Shown here piece after piece: positions 56,867 to 64,000 of a DNA stretch of 64,000 bases; the stretch's first letter is position 1, and each line of letters starts with the position of its first letter. The notes below the pieces were generated by a model that worked only from the letters and a program-made list of their open reading frames with translations, was not told where the DNA came from and did no database searches. Source of the DNA: Idiomarina piscisalsi (GTDB lineage: Bacteria > Pseudomonadota > Gammaproteobacteria > Enterobacterales > Alteromonadaceae); contig NZ_CP022133.1 in assembly GCF_002211765.1 (NCBI RefSeq), positions 434,001-498,000 on the forward strand. The letters are read 5' to 3'. The position numbers and the translations under genes were made by a program.

Positions 56867-58417
56867 ATGTCGACAGTGAATGTAAAACCTCTATTGGTAA
56901 TGGCTTCTGCAGCAGTGGGTATCAGTTTACTGGTTACTTTGTTTGTTCCGTGGCTATGGCTACAGTTAATCAGCCAAGTTGCGATAATTATTGGTTTGAG
57001 CAGTGGTTATCTTGTCTACTTTCAGCGTAATGACCCACCTCCCGAAAACAAAGAAGTCGTTCAAGGTAATAATCACCTCGCTGAAAATTCAGGCAATAAT
57101 GCTATTGCTACGGCAGAACTGAGTTTTGCTATTAGCCGCTTTAAAAATGTACTGGCCGATATTGTGGATCGGCTGAAAGAAAGTGTTGATAACTCGTCTC
57201 GTGTTAGTGAGCGAGCACAGGGTATCGAGTCTTTCACTTCGGAAGTGGCTGTTGCGGCGGAGCAAACGAAACAGATCAGTCAAGGAGGTCGGGATAGAAT
57301 CAACCAACTGACACAAGAGTTTGAGTTGGTGGTATCCGACAGCAGAGAAAGTGCTGAAGCGGTTAAAGGGTTACAGGAAAAAGCGAATGATATTAGAAAG
57401 GTTACCCAGGTCATCGACAGCATTGCCGAGCAGACCAATTTGTTGGCACTTAATGCATCAATAGAGTCAGCCCGCGCCGGGGAGCATGGAAGAGGGTTTG
57501 CGGTGGTCGCTGATGAAGTGCGGACTCTGGCGGGCAGAACCTCGGATGCAACGGTAGAAGTGAGTCATTTAGTCGAAGCGATTCACTCTGAAACAACGGC
57601 TGCCATGAAGAGTATTGAAGGGTTATCGCGACATATTGAAAAGCAGTCTGAGACAACGTCGGGAATTGTTGAGCAACTTGCGACTATTGTAGAGCAAGCC
57701 GAAACGGTTGAGCAGCAATTGCAAAAAATTACTCAACTAATGAGTGAGAATGCACAGGATCTTTCTCGTAATGGTGAGTTGTTGCACTCCGTTAACAGCG
57801 AACTGTCCGAGCAATACCAGCAGCTTGATGGTTTGAGTGGTCAGGCTGAGCAGCTGGAAGAGCAGTCTGAACAGCTGTTTGCTCACTTGGTTGAAAATGA
57901 TGCGGATGCCGAGCATCGGGTTATTTATAAAGCTGCAGTAGATGCCGCCACGCAGATCCAGGAACGATTAGAGGAATTACTTGAACAAGGCGAAGTGACT
58001 CAGAGTCAGCTGTTTTCTCGTCATTACGAGTCGGTTCCGGGCACTAATCCAGTAAAATATAAAACAGACTATACAGAGCTCTTCGATAATATACTTCCTT
58101 CTATTCAGGAGCCGATACTGAATCGCCATGACAATATTGTTTACGCGATAACGACGGATCCCAAAGGCTATGTAGCGCGACATAATAATGCATTCAATAA
58201 ACCATTAACGGGAGACCCTAAAAAGGATCTCGTGGGTAATCGTTCCCGCAGGATGTTTAATGATAAAACCGGCGCACGTTGCGGCGCGCACACGCAAGCG
58301 TTATTGTTACAGACATATAAGCGAGATACGGGCGAGGTTATGCATGACTTATCCGTGCCTATCTACGTTAATGGTAAGCATTGGGGTGGCTTCCGTATTG
58401 GCTATAAACCTTTGTAA
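56867..58417 (+). CDS. Chemotaxis receptor with C-terminal sensor-like domain
   Basis: This is a 516-residue chemoreceptor with reversed topology of modules. Two adjacent membrane segments (about 8-26 and 30-50) act as anchor, with almost no periplasmic part and no HAMP that I recognise. The signalling domain follows, with [20 protein letters not shown] near residue 185 and [18 protein letters not shown]. The last about 170 residues form a separate domain: [20 protein letters not shown], then [32 protein letters not shown] and [20 protein letters not shown], resembling Cache/PAS-type sensory domains. So sensing is probably cytoplasmic and C-terminal. A good FliA promoter lies upstream. Confidence 0.9.
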   Translation: MSTVNVKPLLVMASAAVGISLLVTLFVPWLWLQLISQVAIIIGLSSGYLVYFQRNDPPPENKEVVQGNNHLAENSGNNAIATAELSFAISRFKNVLADIVDRLKESVDNSSRVSERAQGIESFTSEVAVAAEQTKQISQGGRDRINQLTQEFELVVSDSRESAEAVKGLQEKANDIRKVTQVIDSIAEQTNLLALNASIESARAGEHGRGFAVVADEVRTLAGRTSDATVEVSHLVEAIHSETTAAMKSIEGLSRHIEKQSETTSGIVEQLATIVEQAETVEQQLQKITQLMSENAQDLSRNGELLHSVNSELSEQYQQLDGLSGQAEQLEEQSEQLFAHLVENDADAEHRVIYKAAVDAATQIQERLEELLEQGEVTQSQLFSRHYESVPGTNPVKYKTDYTELFDNILPSIQEPILNRHDNIVYAITTDPKGYVARHNNAFNKPLTGDPKKDLVGNRSRRMFNDKTGARCGAHTQALLLQTYKRDTGEVMHDLSVPIYVNGKHWGGFRIGYKPL

Positions 58418-58440
58418 GTAATAATAGGCAAGTGAGTTGT

Positions 58441-59007
58441 ATGTCGCACGACACTATCGCAATTAATAAACAACGTCAGGACTTAAGTGGCCACAGTGAG
58501 GTTTGGCTTTTCGGCTATGGCTCGCTGATCTACAAAGTCGACTTTCCTTACTTAGAGCGTGCGCCGGCTTATATTGAAGGCTGGTCACGACGTTTTTGGC
58601 AAGGCTCTCATGATCATCGAGGTACGCCGGACGCACCAGGTCGTGTTTTGACGCTAATAGAAACGCCGGGAGAGAAGTGCACGGGAATGGCCTACAAAGT
58701 AACGCCGGACGTTTTTGAGCACTTAGATCACCGCGAGAAAAACGGCTACCTACGTTTCACGACACCCATGACCTTTCGAGACGGCAGTCAGCAGGAAGGG
58801 CTGGTTTATATTGCCACTGAAGACAATCAGGCATTCCTGGGTCCCGCCAGCAGTGAAGAGCTGGCTAAGCATATAGGTAGCGCCTCAGGACCCAGCGGAC
58901 CAAACAGTGAGTACCTAGTCAAACTGCAGCTGGCGCTCGAACAGCTGGATGTCCATGACCCGCATGTTTACGACATTTATCAAGCGCTGAAAAAGCAGTT
59001 TCGTTAA
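58441..59007 (+). CDS. Gamma-glutamylcyclotransferase (ChaC-like)
   Basis: This 188-residue protein is of the ChaC/GGCT family, which releases 5-oxoproline from gamma-glutamyl compounds, chiefly glutathione for ChaC proteins. I took the ATG at 58441; a GTG 3 codons earlier is possible. The substrate loop FGYGSLIYK lies near residue 27, RRFWQGSHDHRGTPDAPGRV near 50, and the catalytic Glu in HLDHREKNGYLR near residue 98. It is convergent with the GGDEF/EAL gene, overlapping its stop by 4 bases. With gshB, yghU and the persulfide-dioxygenase-like gene it adds to the glutathione theme, though they are not one operon. Confidence 0.9.
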   Translation: MSHDTIAINKQRQDLSGHSEVWLFGYGSLIYKVDFPYLERAPAYIEGWSRRFWQGSHDHRGTPDAPGRVLTLIETPGEKCTGMAYKVTPDVFEHLDHREKNGYLRFTTPMTFRDGSQQEGLVYIATEDNQAFLGPASSEELAKHIGSASGPSGPNSEYLVKLQLALEQLDVHDPHVYDIYQALKKQFR

Positions 59008-61256
59008 TTTTCTGGTTCGAAAACCGTGTCACTAACTTCGGCCAACTTATATAAACGGCCCTGCCAATAGTGGCACCCATAGCTTTTAAGCATTTCAAGC
59101 TGCGTCTCATTCTCGACACCCACGGCCTGCACTTTTAATCCAAGAGCCGATGTCATATCAATCATGGCTTTCACAATACGAGCGGAGCGTCCGTTCGTGT
59201 CCAGCTCCTGAATAAACTCGCGTTCAATTTTGATTTTTTCGACCGGCATATTTTTCAAATGCAGCATACTGCCAAGGCCTTTACCAAAACGATCAATGAC
59301 CAGCGATACGCCCAGCTTGTGAAGCTTGTCGATGATATCCAGGGTTTGTTCAAGAGGTTCATGCAGCGTGCTTTCGCTCAGCTCAAACTCCAGTAACCTG
59401 ACGAGCTCAGGTTTGTCTTGTGTCAGTCGGGTCAGTGTTTCATAAAGCAGCGGCGAAATTTGCTCGGTCGCTAAATTAATGGCGATTTTTTCCGGTTTAA
59501 CACCGTCGTCGTGCCATTGTTCAATTTGTGTAATGACCTGTTCAATCACCCATATACCGAAGGTATCCAGCATGTTATTGGCGTCAAACAGGGGTAAGAA
59601 AGTGTGAGGAGAGAGGGTTCCCATCTCTGGGTGTTCCCAGCGGGTCAGTGCTTCGGCACCGACCACCTGACCGTCCATCGTTAAAATAGGCTGATACAGC
59701 AGTTGTATTTGGTCAGTCTGCAAAACTGAGCGAGCATCCTCCTCCAGTAATGCGGCGTCACTATTGGATTGGGTCAGCTCTTGAGTATAAAAGCAGCTAT
59801 TGCTTGCTTGCTGATCTTTGGCTGAATTCATAGCAAACTGAGCGCGGGCGACAAGTTTGCTGGCGTCATGACCGTCCAACGGATAAACGGCGGTGCCAAT
59901 GCTGGCAGAAAGGCTAACTTGTTTACCCTGAGGCAGGGCAAATGGGCTTTCATAGGACTGCTGAAGCTGCCGTATAATGGTTTCTATATCAATATATTCA
60001 ACAACCTGATTTAGAACGATAGCGAACTCGTCACCGCCTAAGTTATAAACTTTTGTTCCAAAAGGCACGGTGTCTTTTAAGCGTTGCGTCAGTCGTTGCA
60101 GTATTTTGTCACCGACATGATGTCCAAAGGTGTCATTGACCCGATGAAAGTGGTCAAGGTTTAAAATAAGTACCGCGGCCAGCCGATCATCCGGCAACTC
60201 GTCTAACAGTCGGGAAAGATCTAACGCCAGCGAGTTGGTATTTGGCAGCCCGGTTAAGTCGTCAAAAAACGCCAGTCGCTGAAGCTGCTTTTGTTGCTGT
60301 TTTATGGTGGTGACGTCGGTCAGTGTCGCCACATAATAGGTTTTTCCAATGACATCGGGCGACAACTCACGAATGCTCAGAATAGCCGAATAACGTTTAC
60401 GCTCGGCGTTGCGGCCAATGACCAACAGCGCCCGGTTACACGGAAAATATTGACTGATGTCATCCAAGTCAGTCACCGTCAATAATTCTTCTAGTTTCGT
60501 GTCTGCACAGTCTTTTTGTGTCAGACCGGAAATATCTGTAAATAATGAGTCGACTTTGAGAATGCGGCGATTCTCGTTAAGCAACGCAAACCCTGAACGT
60601 GTCGAGTACTCGCTGGCTTCTCTGCTGGCTTCCGGCGTTTCGATGAGATCATTCGAAATGTTGGTCCAGGATCCTTGAAAGCTCAGTGGCTTTTTAGCAA
60701 TGCAACGAACTTCGTCACGCACCCACACATAGTGGCCGCTTTTGTGACGAAAGCGATACTCATAAACAAACTGAGGCTCATCAAAGCCGCGCAAGGCTGT
60801 TTTCAGCGCCAGCTCTTTATCTTTGGGGTGAATATTACTGAGCCACCAACCGGTTTCTTTAACCTCATCAGCTGTGTAGCCCATGACTCGCTCGCAGTTT
60901 GGGCTGACCCAATAAACACGGTAATCTGAGTCGACTACCCGAAGTTCATAATGAACGGTTGGGCTATTGTGGAAGTAGTTGTGAAGTATTTGTCGAGACT
61001 TACGCAGGCGCGACGCCCATGCCAGGGTAAAAAAGTACAGGTAAATGATGGAAAGTGCGACGAAGCCCCAGGGCTCCCAACGGGTTAAAAACTCTTTCGT
61101 GTTGTCTTCAATTGGCAGCCGAATAATCATTTCCGGCGCGATAATTTTCCACGCAATTGCTGCCAGAATGTACCAAACAATCAAGCGAAATTCCGGGCGT
61201 CGCCATAATGAGGAGCGCCACTTCTTAGCTGCTACAATCTCGTTACCGTCTTTCAT
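59004..61256 (-). CDS. PAS-GGDEF-EAL membrane protein, EAL site altered
   Basis: This 750-residue membrane protein has two N-terminal membrane segments (about 24-42 and 63-83), two PAS-like domains (one about 90-205 with VSPNCERVMGYTADEV), a GGDEF domain and an EAL domain. GGDEF is intact (LGGDEFAIVL near 407), so cyclase activity is possible. In EAL, the EALTRWEHP motif (near 537), Asn in INLATEQ and Glu in FELSEST are kept, but the DDFGTGYSS loop reads DRFGKGLGS, replacing one metal Asp by Arg, and IDR becomes IER. Phosphodiesterase activity is therefore doubtful. Its start overlaps the stop of the next upstream gene (TAATG), so the two are coupled. Confidence 0.92.
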   Translation of the reverse strand: MKDGNEIVAAKKWRSSLWRRPEFRLIVWYILAAIAWKIIAPEMIIRLPIEDNTKEFLTRWEPWGFVALSIIYLYFFTLAWASRLRKSRQILHNYFHNSPTVHYELRVVDSDYRVYWVSPNCERVMGYTADEVKETGWWLSNIHPKDKELALKTALRGFDEPQFVYEYRFRHKSGHYVWVRDEVRCIAKKPLSFQGSWTNISNDLIETPEASREASEYSTRSGFALLNENRRILKVDSLFTDISGLTQKDCADTKLEELLTVTDLDDISQYFPCNRALLVIGRNAERKRYSAILSIRELSPDVIGKTYYVATLTDVTTIKQQQKQLQRLAFFDDLTGLPNTNSLALDLSRLLDELPDDRLAAVLILNLDHFHRVNDTFGHHVGDKILQRLTQRLKDTVPFGTKVYNLGGDEFAIVLNQVVEYIDIETIIRQLQQSYESPFALPQGKQVSLSASIGTAVYPLDGHDASKLVARAQFAMNSAKDQQASNSCFYTQELTQSNSDAALLEEDARSVLQTDQIQLLYQPILTMDGQVVGAEALTRWEHPEMGTLSPHTFLPLFDANNMLDTFGIWVIEQVITQIEQWHDDGVKPEKIAINLATEQISPLLYETLTRLTQDKPELVRLLEFELSESTLHEPLEQTLDIIDKLHKLGVSLVIDRFGKGLGSMLHLKNMPVEKIKIEREFIQELDTNGRSARIVKAMIDMTSALGLKVQAVGVENETQLEMLKSYGCHYWQGRLYKLAEVSDTVFEPEN

Positions 61257-62944
61257 TATCGTATCCGGGCCCAGGGTATATCCGATTTCTTCAATGATTT
61301 ACTGAGAATGGATCCTTGTAATTCCTCGCATCCAATTTGCTTTAATAGTAATAGCTTAGCACGGTCATTCACTCCCGTTGCAATGGTCGTAAGACCGCGC
61401 GAGCGTGCCATTTTCACCATAGAAGCGAGCTCTCGTTTCTTGTCACTGTGGGAGGTCGCTTTTTGCACCAACTCTTCAGAGAGTTTGACCGCGTCAACAG
61501 GCAACACAAATAACGACTGAATGGTTGAACGACCTTCTCCAAAGTGAGCGGCAATAACGTTGCACCCCACACTTCGCAGCCGCTCTAAATAACGTTTCGA
61601 TTTGTCATTCATTGACATTAATGCTCGTTCAGACACTTCTATATAGACGTTGCGAGCCGGGAATTTAGTTTCTTGCAGTTCGTGCGCCAGAACGTTCAGA
61701 ACAATAGGGTCAACAACATCATTAATAGTAATGTCGATAGACACGCGTACGATGATTTTCTGCTTTTGCCAAGTACGCAGGTCTTTGAATGTGCGCTGAA
61801 TAACCCACGAGGTAAACTGTTGCGTGAGTGACGCTTCTTCTATCATCGGCTTGAATTCGTCAAGGTTCATGTCGCCGCGTTTTGGGTGCACCCACTTGGC
61901 CGATATCTCCAGCACTGAGAAGTAGCCCGTATTGGTGTTTAAGCGTGGCTGATAATAAAGCTGTATGTCATTGTTTTTCATCGCCTCGCTAAACTGACGA
62001 GAGAAAGTCACTTCCTCAATTTGGTCAATAGCGTCATTTTGTTCTAAAAATGAGAATTGTTGATTCTTTTGGAAGGCATTGAAAGCGTGCGATTGGGCTT
62101 CGTCGAATACTTTTTCATGGTCGTCTTTTAATTTGTCTTTCGATACCCGCATGACCCCGGCGGCGCTGTCCATTTGATAAGAAACGCCATCGACGACAAT
62201 CGGTTGTGACAAGAAACTTTCCACTTTTTGCTGTAGCTGCTTGGTATTGGCATCGGCATCGGCGCTGACACCAACCAGTTCATTTTTCGAGGTTTGGCCA
62301 ACATGCAGTTGGTCGCCAAGCAGCTTCTTCAACTGCATGGCCATTTGTTTTACCAGCTCGTTGGCTTTTTCAGTACCAATTTGCTGTTGAATTTTTTCGA
62401 GATTTTGCAGACGAAAGTTAAAAATATCGACTAATTCATTGGCACTACCATCACTTTCCTGGCCAATGCTTTTCAACTGTTCGAGCAGTGCGTTAATGTT
62501 GGGGAGCTCGGTTCCCTGATATTGAAACTTCGCACTTTTCTCCGCCGCAACCAGATCTTGAACAACCGCTGCTACAATGCCAGATATTGTCGCTATGGCG
62601 GTATAAGCTAACAGTCTTAAAATCCAGCCACCAGCTATTTCGTCGGGACTTATCATCGAGTCACTAAATGACAGCGGGCTCAACAGAAAACCGCACATAA
62701 GTCCGGCTAATGCGCCAATACGTGGTCCCAGTAATAAGCCGGCAAATACTAACGGGAAGTAGAGTAAATGCTCGAATAGGCTGGGGATGCCGCCGGTCAT
62801 TTCAATGAGTCTTATTAAGGCGGCAATAACAATAGCCAATACAAAGCCAATGAACACCTGCTTTTCGGCGTTCATTTTTGTGAAATTCACTAAGCTTTCC
62901 CGACACCAACTGGTAAAGCTGTATGGGTCACTCGGTTTTGGCAT
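61256..62944 (-). CDS. Membrane protein with degenerate GGDEF and EAL domains
   Basis: This 562-residue protein has an N-terminal membrane region of about 4-5 segments (about 28-130) ending before a cytoplasmic part. The GGDEF-like domain (about 160-290) lacks the motif; the site reads SKNEL. The EAL-like domain (about 320-560) has EIS instead of EAL (SVLEISAKWVHPKRG), HFGEGRST in place of DDFGTGYSS, and AAH before it. Hence no cyclase or phosphodiesterase activity is expected; it may bind nucleotide or protein partners. It is translationally coupled to the downstream PAS-GGDEF-EAL gene and divergent from the AI-2E transporter. Confidence 0.9.
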   Translation of the reverse strand: MPKPSDPYSFTSWCRESLVNFTKMNAEKQVFIGFVLAIVIAALIRLIEMTGGIPSLFEHLLYFPLVFAGLLLGPRIGALAGLMCGFLLSPLSFSDSMISPDEIAGGWILRLLAYTAIATISGIVAAVVQDLVAAEKSAKFQYQGTELPNINALLEQLKSIGQESDGSANELVDIFNFRLQNLEKIQQQIGTEKANELVKQMAMQLKKLLGDQLHVGQTSKNELVGVSADADANTKQLQQKVESFLSQPIVVDGVSYQMDSAAGVMRVSKDKLKDDHEKVFDEAQSHAFNAFQKNQQFSFLEQNDAIDQIEEVTFSRQFSEAMKNNDIQLYYQPRLNTNTGYFSVLEISAKWVHPKRGDMNLDEFKPMIEEASLTQQFTSWVIQRTFKDLRTWQKQKIIVRVSIDITINDVVDPIVLNVLAHELQETKFPARNVYIEVSERALMSMNDKSKRYLERLRSVGCNVIAAHFGEGRSTIQSLFVLPVDAVKLSEELVQKATSHSDKKRELASMVKMARSRGLTTIATGVNDRAKLLLLKQIGCEELQGSILSKSLKKSDIPWARIR

Positions 62945-63058
62945 GTATTTATTATTTTATGTGTTAAATTAACTCGTTAATTCATACTGAGGTTGTGATT
63001 AATATTGTGACATGTCAAGTGTTTAACCGTAACTCATCGAAAGAAAAGGGACTTGTCC

Positions 63059-64000
63059 ATGCGTGAGTCGATAGAAAGGCGCTCTTTTATACTGGCTTTG
63101 GCGCTTGTCAGCGTGGTTTTCGCGCTCGTATTAAAGCCGTTTTGGGGTGCCATTTTTTGGGCCTGCGCGGTCGCTGTTATCTTTTTCCCGTTACAAGAAA
63201 AGCTCAAAAGTGTGTTTGGTGACAAGCCGAACCGAGCGGCCTTAAGCACATTAATGGTCGCCTTGTTCATTGTTGTGTTGCCGGTGTTAGGCATTGCGTA
63301 TTCCTTTGTTCAGGAAGGCTTAAGTTTTTACCAAAAGTTAGACTCCGGCAAGGTCAACCCGGGTGAGTTTTTCGAAGAAATAAGAACAGCGTTTCCGTTT
63401 ATTAATGATCTGCTCGCTCAGTTTGATATTACGCCGGCTGATGTCAGAGAGCGGTTGTCCTCATTTGCGGTGACAGCCAGCCGAATGCTGGCTGAGCAAG
63501 CACTCAGCATTGGGCAAAACACCTTCGCTTTTATTATGAGCGTCGCCCTGATGCTGTATTTGACCTTCTTTTTACTGCGTGACGGTAAGCAAATTTTGCA
63601 AGTGTTAATGAAGGCGTTACCACTGGGTGACGAGCGTGAGCGCAAGCTCTTTCAAAAGTTCGCGGAGGTCACCCGAGCCACCGTAAAAGGCAATATTGTT
63701 GTCGCTATGGTTCAGGGCGCATTAGGGGGGCTGATATTCTGGCTGCTTGGTATTCCCGGCCCTATTTTATGGGGCGTAGTGATGGCGTTCTTGTCATTAA
63801 TACCGGCGGTAGGCGCGAGTTTGGTTTGGTTGCCGGTGTCGGTTTACTTGTTTGCAACCGGAAGCTGGATTGCGGGCGCTATTTTGGTGGCGTACGGTGC
63901 AATTGTTATTGGGTTGGCGGACAACGTACTGCGCCCTCTGTTGGTTGGCCGTGACACTAAGTTACCCGACTATTTGGTCCTGTTCTCAACGCTGGGCGGC
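63059..64000 (+). CDS. AI-2E family transporter (PerM-like), 3' end cut by window edge
   Basis: I translated this frame by hand from the ATG at 63059 (AAAGGG upstream); it stays open to base 64000, about 314 residues. It is a multi-span inner-membrane protein beginning MRESIERRSFILALALVSVV. Family features: LMLYLTFFLLRDGKQI near residue 160, VKGNIVVAMVQGALGGLIFW near 205, LSLIPAVGASLVWLP near 245 and DNVLRPLLVGRDTKLPDYLV near 285. AI-2E family members export small molecules or Na+/H+; autoinducer-2 export is proven for few. It is divergent from the degenerate GGDEF/EAL gene. The C-terminus is outside the window. Confidence 0.9.
   Translation, partial: MRESIERRSFILALALVSVVFALVLKPFWGAIFWACAVAVIFFPLQEKLKSVFGDKPNRAALSTLMVALFIVVLPVLGIAYSFVQEGLSFYQKLDSGKVNPGEFFEEIRTAFPFINDLLAQFDITPADVRERLSSFAVTASRMLAEQALSIGQNTFAFIMSVALMLYLTFFLLRDGKQILQVLMKALPLGDERERKLFQKFAEVTRATVKGNIVVAMVQGALGGLIFWLLGIPGPILWGVVMAFLSLIPAVGASLVWLPVSVYLFATGSWIAGAILVAYGAIVIGLADNVLRPLLVGRDTKLPDYLVLFSTLGG

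Overview
The window is a chromosomal segment of a gammaproteobacterium, most likely an Alteromonadales member close to Idiomarina. This is inferred from conserved gene orders (lptD-surA-pdxA-rsmA-apaG-apaH; djlA, rluA and rapA close together; rsmE-gshB-yqgE-ruvX divergent from metK; tkt-epd-pgk-fba; queA-tgt; rpsU-dnaG-rpoD), from protein similarity to E. coli homologues recalled from memory, and from moderate GC content. Coding density is high. I see no insertion sequence, prophage, CRISPR array or rRNA operon, and no gene-free stretch above 300 bases.

Layout. 1-8.3 kb (minus): a chemotaxis receptor cut by the window edge, then the apaH/apaG/rsmA/pdxA/surA/lptD operon (nucleotide hydrolysis, 16S rRNA methylation, vitamin B6, outer-membrane biogenesis). 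8.4-10.9 kb (plus): MurNAc recycling kinase and uridylyltransferase plus djlA. 10.9-15.1 kb (minus): a DUF3530 protein, rluA and rapA. 15.2-20.7 kb: phoH, a secreted transglutaminase-fold protein, a small orphan and the rsmE-gshB-yqgE-ruvX group. 20.8-28.2 kb (plus): metK, then tkt-epd-pgk-fba and an outer-membrane DUF481 protein, ended by a strong terminator. 28.3-34.6 kb (plus): a chemotaxis receptor, a DUF47/Pit phosphate uptake pair, queA and tgt. 34.6-43.2 kb: a divergent Ser/Thr kinase, a PilZ protein, the rpsU-dnaG-rpoD macromolecular synthesis operon, an amidohydrolase and a degenerate histidine-kinase-like protein. A tRNA-Ile(CAU) gene and an APC permease follow.

44.6-51.2 kb is the most unusual part. 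It holds an alpha-E protein, a circularly permuted ATP-grasp enzyme, the proteasome-related peptidase Anbu, a zinc-ribbon metallopeptidase and an OsmC-YcaO fusion. The ATP-grasp/alpha-E/Anbu association is known from comparative genomics and is thought to make and break a peptide-like product, but its substrate is unknown. Here the usual transglutaminase partner is absent and a metallopeptidase takes its place beside Anbu.

51.3-64 kb is mixed: a DUF3750 lipoprotein, YghU-type GST, kynureninase coupled to a secreted esterase-like hydrolase, a small lipoprotein, an Mpo1-like membrane protein, a persulfide-dioxygenase-like hydrolase, a chemotaxis receptor with a C-terminal sensor-like domain, a gamma-glutamylcyclotransferase, a translationally coupled pair of degenerate GGDEF/EAL membrane proteins, and a truncated AI-2E family transporter.

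Regulatory signals read from the sequence include a tandem MetJ-box array between rsmE and metK, FliA-type promoters before two chemotaxis receptors, a near-consensus tRNA promoter, and a hairpin that would bury the tkt ribosome binding site.
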